From Oleispirillum sp963668495 (GTDB taxonomy: Bacteria > Pseudomonadota > Alphaproteobacteria > Rhodospirillales > Rhodospirillaceae), in the NCBI GenBank assembly GCA_963668495.1, contig OY764545.1, forward strand, positions 620,001-684,000: a DNA stretch of 64,000 nucleotides. Reading direction: 5' to 3'. Position 1 is the stretch's first letter, and every line of letters begins with the position of its first letter. Below the pieces are notes generated by a model. It worked only from the letters and a program-made list of their open reading frames with translations. It was not told the origin of the DNA and did not search any database. The translations under genes were made by a program, and so were the position numbers. Positions 17,024-26,581 of the stretch are shown here, in pieces.

Positions 17024-17884
17024 TTAAAAAAGACGCCTGTCGTCAAGGAGCTTAACGTCCATTCGCACCCGTTCGATGGTTTTAATCCGTTGATCACCGA
17101 TATTTTTCTGCAACACCTGCTGGTCTTCCGGTTTCATGGCATTATGGTCCACATAGCGGATCATCGCCAGCAGCATAATTTTCATCTTGCCTTCGGTAAA
17201 CAGATAGGAACTGGCCAACCCGCCGGAAATGTCTGCATCGCCAACGTTGTAGTTCAACGCCTTGATGAACCATTTCTTTTTGCGGTCCATGTTTTCCCGG
17301 AAATAGATCACAAACCGGGCCAAGCTGCGCTGCCGCACCCGAACAATCAGCGGATCAGAGTAAAATGATTCCCACTTAAAGGCCGGACCATCCCGGTTTT
17401 CGATGATCTTCCGCATTTGATTGCATTCAGCCTGTGATTTTTCAATAAACTCTTCACCAAGGATTTGGCGCAGAGCATGGAAAAACGCCGGAAGTACTTC
17501 ACGGGGAATACGGTTCGGCGGAACCTTCGTGCCCTTTGGTGCAGTCCGATCATTCAGCATATCTTCAAAACTGGACACCACCAGACGATTGAATTCATCG
17601 GTGCGCATGGCATTCATATGCATGGCACTGTTCAGTTCATCGTAAGACCGGAACAATTGCTGGTAATACATATCCAGTTCAGGGCTGCCATCACTGAAGT
17701 AAGAAATGATGGCCTCGACCTCACTGCGGGTGATCGTCTGCTGATCCGACGCGTTAAATTTCTCCATGACTGCATTGGAAAACAGGCGGAAAAGTGCCTG
17801 CACAGTCGGGGAATATGCACGATCTGCTCTGACCATCGCGTCCAGATATCCTTTGGTTCCGATTATTGGATTGAATGATAGCAT
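17024..17884 (-). CDS. Unrecognised soluble protein, 286 residues
   Basis: I do not recognise this family. From ATG 17884 (a TTG four codons earlier is possible) it encodes a hydrophilic, Met- and Arg-rich, largely alpha-helical protein without signal peptide or membrane segment. Visible stretches include TITRSEVEAIISYFSDGSP, FVIYFRENMDRKKKWFIKAL and LAMIRYVDHNAMKPEDQQ. The SDGSPELD and DRTAPKGTKVPPNR parts look like loops. Base composition and codon use match the neighbours, and the frame is fully open over 860 bases, so it is a real gene. It lies between the gltB terminator and a GST gene, both on the same strand. Confidence 0.75.
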   Translation of the reverse strand: MLSFNPIIGTKGYLDAMVRADRAYSPTVQALFRLFSNAVMEKFNASDQQTITRSEVEAIISYFSDGSPELDMYYQQLFRSYDELNSAMHMNAMRTDEFNRLVVSSFEDMLNDRTAPKGTKVPPNRIPREVLPAFFHALRQILGEEFIEKSQAECNQMRKIIENRDGPAFKWESFYSDPLIVRVRQRSLARFVIYFRENMDRKKKWFIKALNYNVGDADISGGLASSYLFTEGKMKIMLLAMIRYVDHNAMKPEDQQVLQKNIGDQRIKTIERVRMDVKLLDDRRLF

Positions 17885-17934
17885 TATATGCCACAAGGGC
17901 AGAAGTCTTACACCGGGGAAAACGCGGGAAACAT

Positions 17935-17969
17935 AAAAAAAACCGGACCCCCGACATGCAAGGGTCCGG
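17935..17969 (-). terminator. Rho-independent terminator of gltDB
   Basis: 8-bp stem CCGGACCC / GGGTCCGG (17943-17950 and 17962-17969) followed on the minus strand by eight T. It lies 37 bases after the gltB stop. Confidence 0.9.
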
Positions 17970-18006
17970 CCTCCTCATTGTGAAGCCTCTCGTCTTTTGA
18001 CGAATT

Positions 18007-21000
18007 TTATTCAGCGGCAGCCGCCGCAGTCACCGGTACTTCAAGTTTATCCAGCATCTCTTTAGGCACGATGTGCCAGAAGTGACGCTTTCTGTAGTCC
18101 CAATTGAGCAAGATATCCTGCGCAAAACGAGACTGGGTCTCCTTAACGTGTTCCTCGATTAGAGCTTTCAGCTCCTGTTCGTAGTAATCCACCTCGATCC
18201 GCTGACAGATAACCGAATCTTTATTCAGTCGTTCCGCCAGTTGTTTATCTGGATCATAGATGTAGGCCATGCCGCCGGTCATACCGGCAGCAAAGTTATG
18301 ACCAACAGGACCGAGGATCACAGTCGTCCCGCCAGTCATATATTCACACCCGTTGGAGCCACAGCCCTCAACGACGGTCTGTGCGCCGGAGTTCCGTACA
18401 CAGAAGCGTTCACCGGCCTGACCTGCGGCAAACAATTTGCCGGACGTCGCGCCATACAGCACCGTGTTGCCGATGATCGTATTTTTATTGGTTGCAAGTT
18501 TGGATGAAATCGGCGGACGGATTGAAATCGTGCCGCCAGACAAACCTTTGCCCACATAGTCGTTGGCATCGCCCTGCATTTCCAGTTTCAAACCCTGCAC
18601 CGCAAACGCACCAAACGATTGGCCCGCAGTCCCACGCAGTTGCACCGTAATGTGCCCCGGACGCAGCCCGGTCATGCCAAAGCGTGTAACAATGTGGTGT
18701 GACAAGCGCGTGCCAATGGCGCGCTGCACATTGCGCACATCATAAGACAGCTGCATTTTTTCGCCGTCTTCCAAGGCTGGCTTGGCATCAACAACCATCT
18801 GCGCATCCAGTGTGTCCGCAACTTCATTGCGTTCCCCATCCTTCAGCGAGCAATACGGAATGCTGCCACCCACATCCGGCTGCACCAAAATCGGGTTCAG
18901 GTCGAGGTCATCCAAACGGGACGAACCACGGCTGACCTGATGCAGCAGGTCGGAACGACCGACAATGTCTTTCAGATTGCTGACACCGATAGAGGCCAGA
19001 ATTTCCTTCACTTCTTCAGCGATGAAGGTGAACAGGTTGACCACCCGTTCCGGCGTGCCTTTGAACTTGGCGCGCAGGTCTTCGTCTTGTGTACATACGC
19101 CGACCGGGCACGTGTTGGAATGGCACTGACGCACCATGATACAGCCCATGGAAATCAGGGACAGGGTACCAATGCCGAATTCCTCAGCACCCAGCATCGC
19201 AGCGATCACGATATCCCGACCATTGCGGAAGCCACCATCCACACGCAAGGTGACATTTTCCCGCAAACGGTTCAGCGTCAGCATCTGGTGGGCTTCAGCC
19301 AACCCCATTTCCCACGGCAAACCTGCAAATTTCAGGGAGGTCATGGGCGATGCACCCGTGCCACCGTTGTAACCGGAAATCAAAATTACGTCAGCCTTGG
19401 CTTTCGCCACCCCGGCGGCAATGGTGCCGATGCCGGAACGGGCGACCAATTTCACACAGACCCGTGCCTTCGGATTGATTTGTTTCAGGTCATAGATCAA
19501 CTGCGCCAGATCCTCAATGGAATAGATATCGTGGTGCGGCGGCGGGCTGATCAGGGTTACCCCCGGCGTAGAGTGGCGCAGTTTTGCCACCATTTCGGTA
19601 ACTTTAAATCCGGGAAGCTGACCACCTTCACCAGGCTTTGCGCCCTGTGCCACTTTGATTTCAATCTCGCGGCACTGGTTCAGGTACTCAGCTGTCACAC
19701 CGAAGCGACCGGAAGCCACCTGCTTAATCGCAGAGTTGGCGTTGTCACCTTCCGGCGTCGGCATGTAACGATCCCGGACTTCGCCACCCTCACCGGACGT
19801 AGATTTTGCACCGATGCGGTTCATGGCGATGTTCAGAGCACCGTGGGCCTCAGGGCTAAGAGCCCCCAAAGACATCCCCGGCGTAACAAATTGTTTGCGA
19901 ATCTCGGTCACGGATTCGACTTCTTCCGGTTGCAGCGCCGCACCCAAGGATTTGATCCCCAGAAGGTCCCTCAAGTTAATCGGCGGCTGGGCCAAGGTGT
20001 ATTTGGAATACTCCTTGTACTTGGCGTAATCCCCGGTCGCGCAGGCTTTTTGCAATTCGTGGATCATCTTGCCTTGCCAGGCGTGTACTTCCTCACCTTG
20101 ACGAATGCGGTGGAACCCACCAATCGACAAAACCGGCTCTTCAAGGCGGAACGCCTTGTCATGTTGCTCAACCACATTGTGCTGCAAGCCGTTCAGACCG
20201 ATACCGGAAATCCGGGAATTCATCCCCGGGAAATACTCGGCAACCAAAGTCCGCGACAAGCCGACGGCCTCAAAGTTGTAACCACCACGATAGGAACTGA
20301 CCATGCCAATGCCCATTTTGGACATGATTTTCAGCAGGCCATGGTCAATGGAGGTTTTGAAGCGATCCAAGCACTGTTCCAGCGTCAACCCCGGGAACAA
20401 CCCGCGTTGATAGCGGTCCACAATGGCATCTTGGGTCAGATAAGCATTAACCGTGGTCGCACCCGCACCAATCAGCACCGCATAGTAATGGGTGTCCATA
20501 CAGGCACCACATTGTACGTTCAGGGAAATGAACGTCCGCAAACCATTGCGTACCAGATGGGAGTGCACCGCGCCAACACACAGGATCATCGGCGCCGGAG
20601 CCCGATCATCACTGACGGCTTTATCGGTCAGGATCAGATGCTGACAGCCACCGCGAACGGCATCTTCGGCTTCTTCACGGATTCGTTCCATGGCTTCGCG
20701 CAGGGCATCGCTGCCACCATTGATATCGAACGTGGTATCAATGGCATGCACCGTATCACCCATATAAGAGCGCATGGCTGCGAATTCGCGATTCAACAGA
20801 ACCGGGCTATCCAATTGCAGGATGTTACACTGGCTTTCGTCCTCGGCCAGAATATTGCCAAGATTGCCCAGACGGGTCTTCAGTGACATCACGCGAGTTT
20901 CACGCAGGGAATCAATCGGCGGATTGGTCACCTGAGAGAAATTCTGGCGGAAATAATGGTGCATGGGGCGATAGATATCGGACAACACAGCCAGCGGCGT

Positions 21001-22590
21001 ATCATCCCCCATGGAACCGATAGCTTCCTTACCTTCTTCGACCATCGGCGTCAGGGTGTTTTCCATATCTTCCATGGTCAGGCCATAGACGATCTGACGG
21101 CGACGCAGGTCCGTTCCAGTAATATTTTCCGGTTCGGGAGTATCTTCCATGTTCAGGTCATCGATCAAAGTGATCCGTTTGACCCATTCCCCGTAAGGCT
21201 GTTTGGAGGCTAGGAAATCCTTGATCTCATTATCGTGATACAGAACACCTTCATCCAGATTGACTGAAATCATGTTGCCCGGACCCAAACGGCCCTTTTC
21301 AATCACGCTGGCTTCCGGTACGCGCACCATCCCGGCTTCGGAACCGACGATCAACAAATTGCTATCTGTCACGATGTAACGCATGGGGCGCAGACCGTTG
21401 CGGTCCATACCCGCAACCACCCATTTCCCATCCGTGGCGCAAATTGCCGCCGGACCATCCCACGGAGCCATCATGGTATTGAAATACCAGAACATGGAGC
21501 GGTGCTCTTCCGGCATTGCCGTGTTTTGCCCAATGGACTCCGGGATCATCATGCACTTGACCAAAGGTGAAGACCGTCCGCCACGGCACAGCAGTTCGAA
21601 CACGTTATCCAAGGATGCAGAATCCGAACCACCCGGCTGAATGATCGGTTTCAAATCGGAAACGTTCTCGCCAAAGGTTTCTGCAGCCAAACGAGTTTCG
21701 TGGGATTTCATCCAGTTGATGTTGCCGGTGATGGTGTTGATTTCACCATTGTGGGCCAACATACGGAATGGCTGCGCCAAACGCCAAGTCGGGAACGTAT
21801 TGGTGGAATACCGTTGATGGTACAAGGCAAACCGAGACACGAACCGTTCATCCAGCAAATCCGGGTAGAACGTTGTCAACTGCTCTGCCAAGAACAAGCC
21901 CTTATAGATCACCGAACGGCAGGACATGGAACAAATGTAAAAGTCGGTGATATTTTGCTCACGAACGTGATTTTCAATCCGACGGCGAATCACATACAGA
22001 TCGCGCTCGAACTCTTCCTCTGGCACGCCTTTGGAATTGACGATCATGACCTGTTCGATTTCTGGACGAGTCGCGTTGGCTTTTTCGCCAATGACAGACA
22101 CGTTAACCGGAACCTGACGCCAACCGTACAGACCGTACCCACAGCGCAAGACTTCATTTTCCACGATGGTCCGGCAGTGTTCCTGTCCATTCATATCGGT
22201 CTTCGGCAGGAAAACCATACCAATGGCAAGAACGCCACTTTCCGGCTCGTGCCCTGTGCGCCGCACATGGTCTTTGAAAAAGTCCTGTGGAATTTCCACA
22301 TGGATGCCGGCCCCGTCACCGGTCTTGCCATCCGCATCGACAGCACCACGGTGGAACAGGACTTTCAAAGCCTCAATCCCGGCCAGCACCACATCGCGGC
22401 GCGGCTTACCATCCAAGGTCGCAATCATACCAACGCCACATGCGTCATGGGACTGCATCGGGTCGACAGCTCCAGCCGCCAACATTTTGTCGCGGTTGTG
22501 CATAAAGTTCTGCACGAATGCCTGACCCGCATCCGCAGCACCGCTATCCCACGCCGTGGACCAGGTTTTTTTCATCGTCGTATTGGTCAT
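18007..22590 (-). CDS. gltB: Glutamate synthase [NADPH] large subunit
   Basis: 1527 residues. The class-II amidotransferase nucleophile is Cys51 in HDACGVGM, so about 50 residues are removed as a propeptide. Following in order are the glutaminase domain (to about residue 450), the central domain, the FMN-binding synthase domain (GGTGASPMTSLKFAGLPWE and GGFRNGRD) with the 3Fe-4S cysteines in GCIMVRQCHSNTCPVG, and the C-terminal GXGXG beta-helix domain (about 1260-1500). The enzyme makes two glutamates from glutamine and 2-oxoglutarate with electrons from GltD. It is 14 bases downstream of gltD and ends in a strong terminator. It forms the ammonia-assimilation pathway with glutamine synthetase; amt is also in this window. 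Confidence 0.98.
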   Translation of the reverse strand: MTNTTMKKTWSTAWDSGAADAGQAFVQNFMHNRDKMLAAGAVDPMQSHDACGVGMIATLDGKPRRDVVLAGIEALKVLFHRGAVDADGKTGDGAGIHVEIPQDFFKDHVRRTGHEPESGVLAIGMVFLPKTDMNGQEHCRTIVENEVLRCGYGLYGWRQVPVNVSVIGEKANATRPEIEQVMIVNSKGVPEEEFERDLYVIRRRIENHVREQNITDFYICSMSCRSVIYKGLFLAEQLTTFYPDLLDERFVSRFALYHQRYSTNTFPTWRLAQPFRMLAHNGEINTITGNINWMKSHETRLAAETFGENVSDLKPIIQPGGSDSASLDNVFELLCRGGRSSPLVKCMMIPESIGQNTAMPEEHRSMFWYFNTMMAPWDGPAAICATDGKWVVAGMDRNGLRPMRYIVTDSNLLIVGSEAGMVRVPEASVIEKGRLGPGNMISVNLDEGVLYHDNEIKDFLASKQPYGEWVKRITLIDDLNMEDTPEPENITGTDLRRRQIVYGLTMEDMENTLTPMVEEGKEAIGSMGDDTPLAVLSDIYRPMHHYFRQNFSQVTNPPIDSLRETRVMSLKTRLGNLGNILAEDESQCNILQLDSPVLLNREFAAMRSYMGDTVHAIDTTFDINGGSDALREAMERIREEAEDAVRGGCQHLILTDKAVSDDRAPAPMILCVGAVHSHLVRNGLRTFISLNVQCGACMDTHYYAVLIGAGATTVNAYLTQDAIVDRYQRGLFPGLTLEQCLDRFKTSIDHGLLKIMSKMGIGMVSSYRGGYNFEAVGLSRTLVAEYFPGMNSRISGIGLNGLQHNVVEQHDKAFRLEEPVLSIGGFHRIRQGEEVHAWQGKMIHELQKACATGDYAKYKEYSKYTLAQPPINLRDLLGIKSLGAALQPEEVESVTEIRKQFVTPGMSLGALSPEAHGALNIAMNRIGAKSTSGEGGEVRDRYMPTPEGDNANSAIKQVASGRFGVTAEYLNQCREIEIKVAQGAKPGEGGQLPGFKVTEMVAKLRHSTPGVTLISPPPHHDIYSIEDLAQLIYDLKQINPKARVCVKLVARSGIGTIAAGVAKAKADVILISGYNGGTGASPMTSLKFAGLPWEMGLAEAHQMLTLNRLRENVTLRVDGGFRNGRDIVIAAMLGAEEFGIGTLSLISMGCIMVRQCHSNTCPVGVCTQDEDLRAKFKGTPERVVNLFTFIAEEVKEILASIGVSNLKDIVGRSDLLHQVSRGSSRLDDLDLNPILVQPDVGGSIPYCSLKDGERNEVADTLDAQMVVDAKPALEDGEKMQLSYDVRNVQRAIGTRLSHHIVTRFGMTGLRPGHITVQLRGTAGQSFGAFAVQGLKLEMQGDANDYVGKGLSGGTISIRPPISSKLATNKNTIIGNTVLYGATSGKLFAAGQAGERFCVRNSGAQTVVEGCGSNGCEYMTGGTTVILGPVGHNFAAGMTGGMAYIYDPDKQLAERLNKDSVICQRIEVDYYEQELKALIEEHVKETQSRFAQDILLNWDYRKRHFWHIVPKEMLDKLEVPVTAAAAAE

Positions 22591-22604
22591 AATTCGGTCC
22601 TTCT

Positions 22605-24053
22605 TTAAGACGCGCGATCAAAAGCTTTCGGGCTGGACCCGAGCTGAAAATAGCTGTGAATGTGATGGGCAACATCGCGTCCGTCACGAACGGCCCACAC
22701 CACCAAAGACGCACCACGAACAATGTCACCGACGGCAAAAACGCCATCCAAACTTGTCATCATGTGGTTGTCCACATCCAGTGTGCCCCATGGTGTCACC
22801 ATCAAATCGGGTTCAGAGAAATATTGCGGCAGGTCTTCAGGACTGAAGCCTAGCGCCGCCAGCACCATATCGGCCTTAAGCGTGTGTTCCGAACCTTCAA
22901 CCGGTTCCGGTGCCTGACGACCAGAGGCATCCGCCATGCCCAAATGCATGTTGACGGCACGAACTCCGGTCACATGACCATCTTTTCCAAGCACTGCTTC
23001 CGGTGCCGTCAGCCAGACAAACTCTGCGCCTTCCTCGATGGCATTGGTGACTTCACGTTGGGAGCCCGGCATGTTGGCCTGATCGCGTCGGTACAGACAT
23101 TTCACAGAGTTAGCGCCCTGACGAATGGCTGTGCGCAAGCAATCCATGGCGGTGTCACCACCACCGATGACCACAACATCCTTTCCGGCGGCATTCAGAC
23201 GACCTGAGTCGAAGTCAGCAACCGCATCCCCCATATTCAGGTGATTGGAACACGTCAGATATTCCAACGCCGGCACCACACCATTCAGGGTTTCACCATC
23301 AACACCCAGCTTCCGTGCCTTGTACACGCCGGTCGCAACCACCACGGCATCATGCTTTTCACGCAATTCTTTTACCGTGATGTCTTTACCGACATCCACA
23401 TTCAGGTGAAAGACCACGCCGCTGTCTTCGTAAACCTTGACCCGACGCGCCACGACTTCTTTTTCAAGCTTGAAACCGGGAATACCATAGGTCAAAAGCC
23501 CGCCTGCCCGATCGTGACGGTCATAGACCTCGACCTTATAGCCCAACTTGCGCAGTTGTTCCGCCGCCGCGAGACCACCCGGTCCGGCACCAATAATGCC
23601 GACGGATTGTTCGCGCTCCTTACGCGGCGTGAACGGTTTCACCCACCCTGCTTCAAATGCGGTGTCCGTAATATGTTTTTCCATGGCACCGATGGTGACC
23701 GCGCCATGGGTGGATTGTTCCAAAACACAGCTGCCTTCACACAGGCGATCCTGCGGACAAATCCGTCCACAAATTTCCGGCAATGTATTGGTGGTTGACG
23801 ATACCTGATAGGCCTCTTCCATGCGACCATTGGCCGCCAGCATCAGCCAGTCAGTGATATTGTTGTTCAAAGGACAATGCTGTGAGCAAAACGGAATCCC
23901 ACATTGTTCACAACGGGACGCCTGCTTGACGGCTCGATCTTCATCAAATCCGGCATATATTTCGCGAAAATCCGCCGCCCGTTCTGACGCTATGCGTTTA
24001 TCGGGAGTTTGGCGGTCGACCCTGATGAACTGGAGCATCTTTTGCTTCGCCAT
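22605..24053 (-). CDS. gltD: Glutamate synthase [NADPH] small subunit
   Basis: 482 residues. The N-terminal Fe-S domain carries CEQCGIPFCSQHCPL and CGRICPQDRLCEGSC (about residues 46-110). An FAD-binding Rossmann motif GIIGAGPGGLAAAEQL follows near 150, and an NADPH-binding motif VVIGGGDTAMDC near 290. It passes electrons from NADPH to GltB. Translation starts at ATG 24053 opposite a 376-base divergent region shared with uppP, and gltB follows immediately, so gltD-gltB is one operon. Confidence 0.97.
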   Translation of the reverse strand: MAKQKMLQFIRVDRQTPDKRIASERAADFREIYAGFDEDRAVKQASRCEQCGIPFCSQHCPLNNNITDWLMLAANGRMEEAYQVSSTTNTLPEICGRICPQDRLCEGSCVLEQSTHGAVTIGAMEKHITDTAFEAGWVKPFTPRKEREQSVGIIGAGPGGLAAAEQLRKLGYKVEVYDRHDRAGGLLTYGIPGFKLEKEVVARRVKVYEDSGVVFHLNVDVGKDITVKELREKHDAVVVATGVYKARKLGVDGETLNGVVPALEYLTCSNHLNMGDAVADFDSGRLNAAGKDVVVIGGGDTAMDCLRTAIRQGANSVKCLYRRDQANMPGSQREVTNAIEEGAEFVWLTAPEAVLGKDGHVTGVRAVNMHLGMADASGRQAPEPVEGSEHTLKADMVLAALGFSPEDLPQYFSEPDLMVTPWGTLDVDNHMMTSLDGVFAVGDIVRGASLVVWAVRDGRDVAHHIHSYFQLGSSPKAFDRAS

Positions 24054-24429
24054 GCCTTTTGTCCTTTCCCTGTTGTCACCAGCCTACCCGTTTCGCCGCC
24101 AACCAAAGTGACAACGGGCAATTTTTTATCTCTTTATCGCTGGAACCATCTCATTTGTTGCTTTCATAAAACATATCGTAACCCAACGCGAGTCAAAAAC
24201 GTCACATAGGTCAGTCTTGCTGACATATTTTTTTGACGTAAATCGCAAAATTTTCGAAACTTACACAAATGCAGAAGTAAGTAGTTATCATTTGTTTACT
24301 AATTTGAGCATACCCCCGTGACTCCGGGCATGGTATGAATATGCGTCTGCGCTGATCTAGCTGGTGCAACCATACCTTCCCGCACTTGCGGAAATCTGTT
24401 TCTATCCACTGTCTTCAAGGCGTTATCGC
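24054..24429. promoter_or_regulatory. Divergent intergenic region gltD / uppP
   Basis: 376 bases without a gene, AT-rich in the middle. It must hold the promoters of gltDB and of uppP. A short inverted repeat TCAG-N4-CTGA lies near 24211-24222, and a run of seven T with TTGACG follows near 24228-24238, a possible -35 towards uppP. No sigma-54 -24/-12 pattern is recognised towards gltD. Exact promoters cannot be fixed. Confidence 0.4.
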
Positions 24430-25257
24430 ATGACCTGGCTGAACCTGATTGTCCTGTCCGTTGTCCAAGGCATTGCCGAATTCCTACCGATCAGTTCCTC
24501 TGCCCACTTGATCGTTGTTCCCTGCATTGCCGACTGGCCAGATCAGGGACTGGATATGGACATCGCCATGCATGTGGGGACGCTGGGTGCGGTCATGATC
24601 TATTTCTGGCGCGACATGTGGCAAATGCTGGTCGGGGTTTGGAACCTGCTGCTGCTTCGCATGACGCCGGGCGGCAAACTGTTCCTGTATATTATGCTGG
24701 CGACGCCACCGGTCATGATCATTGGATATATTTTCAAGGACGATATCGGCACCGTCCTGCGCAGCATCGAAATTATCGGCTGGACCACCTTGGTCTTTGG
24801 CATTGCCCTTTACCTTGCCGACAAAATCGGCCTGACCGTTCGCCGAGTTGAACACATGAACATCCCGGACGCGCTGGTTATCGGTATCTGTCAGGCCATT
24901 GCATTGGTTCCGGGGACCAGCCGCAGCGGGATCACCATGACCGCCGCACGTATTCTGGGCTATGAACGTGCTGATGCCGCACGGTTTTCCATGTTGCTAT
25001 CCATCCCGACGATTGTTGCCGCCGGGACTTTGGCAACGTTGGACATCCTGAAAGCTAACGAACCGATTTTGACCACCGCGGCTCTGTATGCCGCCGGACT
25101 ATCATTCCTGACGGCCCTAGTCGCAATTGCCGCATTGATGTTCTGGGTCAAACGGTCCAGCTTCACACCGTTTGTCATTTATCGCCTGATCTTGGGGGTT
25201 GGCCTTCTGGCTGCGGCCTATGGCTATATTCCCGGCTTTGACCGTTGCCTCGGCTGA
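24430..25257 (+). CDS. uppP: Undecaprenyl-diphosphatase UppP (BacA)
   Basis: 275 residues from ATG 24430, with AAGG ten bases upstream; a longer reading from 24364 is not conserved. A multi-spanning inner-membrane phosphatase that recycles undecaprenyl diphosphate for peptidoglycan synthesis. The two diagnostic motifs are intact: QGIAEFLPISSSAHLI (residues 13-28) and the PGTSRSGITM loop near 160. Length is typical (265-285). It is divergent from gltD and convergent with the HD-GYP gene, two bases between stops. Confidence 0.96.
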   Translation: MTWLNLIVLSVVQGIAEFLPISSSAHLIVVPCIADWPDQGLDMDIAMHVGTLGAVMIYFWRDMWQMLVGVWNLLLLRMTPGGKLFLYIMLATPPVMIIGYIFKDDIGTVLRSIEIIGWTTLVFGIALYLADKIGLTVRRVEHMNIPDALVIGICQAIALVPGTSRSGITMTAARILGYERADAARFSMLLSIPTIVAAGTLATLDILKANEPILTTAALYAAGLSFLTALVAIAALMFWVKRSSFTPFVIYRLILGVGLLAAAYGYIPGFDRCLG

Positions 25258-25259
25258 AC

Positions 25260-26354
25260 TTAGGCTAAGGAAAAGCCCGTATCCCGAATGAGATGCACGA
25301 AGGTGCGGGTGTGGTGGGGTTCCAAATGGTCCCCAGCCATGATCTGAAGCATGTTTAAGGCTTCCGGTTCAGACAGGCGCGGCTTATAACACCGCCGATC
25401 CGTCAGCGCGCAGAAAATATCCCCCACGGAAGCCACCATCGACAATTCATCCAGTTGCCCCAGCTTCAGCCCATTGGGATAGCCGCCGCCATCAATGCGC
25501 TCGTGGTGCCGCTCCGCCACCGTAATCACTTCTGAAGGGACGCCATCGGATGCACGCAGGATATGCCCCGCATCCGCCGCATGGTACTTCATCACCTGCA
25601 TTTCATGGCTTTCCAGTGCGCCGGGCTTATACAGAATCGCATGGGGCGTGACCCGCTTGCCGATATCATGGGCAAACCCGGCCTGCGCCATCACGTTCAG
25701 ATCCCGGCCTTTAATTCCGACCGCCTGCCCATAAAACGCCAGCACCGTCGCCACACTCAGCAGGTGAACAAATGTAGAATCATCATGATGCTGGGCCGCG
25801 TTCATCACGGCGGTGATTCTGCCCGTCGCCAAAGAATCAACAATATAATCAGCCGTTTGCTCCAATTGTGCCGCATCCAAAGGGATGGTCGCGCTCTGGG
25901 CCGAGAATATCGCGTTGTAAGTCGCCCGAGCCGACTGCAAAACCCGCGCAACATCCGGGTCAAGCTCGGACCATTTGGCTTCTTTGCGTGTGGCGCACAT
26001 GGAATAGAATGAAAAGAGAAAAGCGCCGTCACTGGCGCTTTCATGGATGCAGCAATCAATAATGCCGGATTCGTACATATCGCGAATGCGTGTAGAAACC
26101 TTATTGGCAAGAAACATCACGGCAACGTCCATGTTGCCGCCGTCCCCTCGCACCGAATACGCAACATCTATTCCACTAAGGGAATCGAGTTTTTCGGCAA
26201 TAACCATAGCGGAAAAAGCATCGGAATTAATCAGGTGCAAGGCCAACCAGCCGTCCCCAACAGGTACGACTTCGGAACGAAAGCGCATCGCCCGCGTCAG
26301 GCTCTGCCGTTTCGTCTCATCTCCACATGCGATGAGAACTTTCCCCCGGCTCAA
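25260..26354 (-). CDS. HD-GYP domain protein with degenerate receiver domain
   Basis: 364 residues from a probable TTG start at 26354, preceded by AAGGAG with six-base spacing; a reading back to 26462 has no conserved residues. The N-terminal 110 residues (KVLIACGDETKRQSLTRAMR) resemble a CheY-like receiver, but the phosphoacceptor position reads Ala (SAMVIAEKLDSLSGID), so phosphorylation is unlikely. The C-terminal HD-GYP domain is complete: HDIGK, HHERIDGGGYPNGL and VGDIFCALTD. HD-GYP enzymes hydrolyse cyclic di-GMP to pGpG or GMP. The gene stands alone downstream of purD. Confidence 0.87.
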   Translation of the reverse strand: MSRGKVLIACGDETKRQSLTRAMRFRSEVVPVGDGWLALHLINSDAFSAMVIAEKLDSLSGIDVAYSVRGDGGNMDVAVMFLANKVSTRIRDMYESGIIDCCIHESASDGAFLFSFYSMCATRKEAKWSELDPDVARVLQSARATYNAIFSAQSATIPLDAAQLEQTADYIVDSLATGRITAVMNAAQHHDDSTFVHLLSVATVLAFYGQAVGIKGRDLNVMAQAGFAHDIGKRVTPHAILYKPGALESHEMQVMKYHAADAGHILRASDGVPSEVITVAERHHERIDGGGYPNGLKLGQLDELSMVASVGDIFCALTDRRCYKPRLSEPEALNMLQIMAGDHLEPHHTRTFVHLIRDTGFSLA

Positions 26355-26581
26355 TCCAGACTCCTTCACACACACAAACAGAAGGTCCCTTTCCGGCCTC
26401 CTGTAATCAACACCTTTTCTTCCTCCAGATCCATGAGCTCCAAGGCTGAAAAACCATGCCAATTGCAGGCATCACGGCGCATGCATCTTTCCCCATGGAA
26501 AGAAGCATGCACACGTATTCAAACTTTGGCAAGACTATTGCGACTTTAAAATGAGCCTTCGCAATTTTTAAGGTTGCGGGC

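Noticed and set aside
18940..20886. 648-codon open frame on the plus strand inside gltB
   Set aside because: Entirely antisense to the conserved FMN and central domains of gltB; a by-product of codon bias. Its translation is His/Gln/Arg-rich without any domain.
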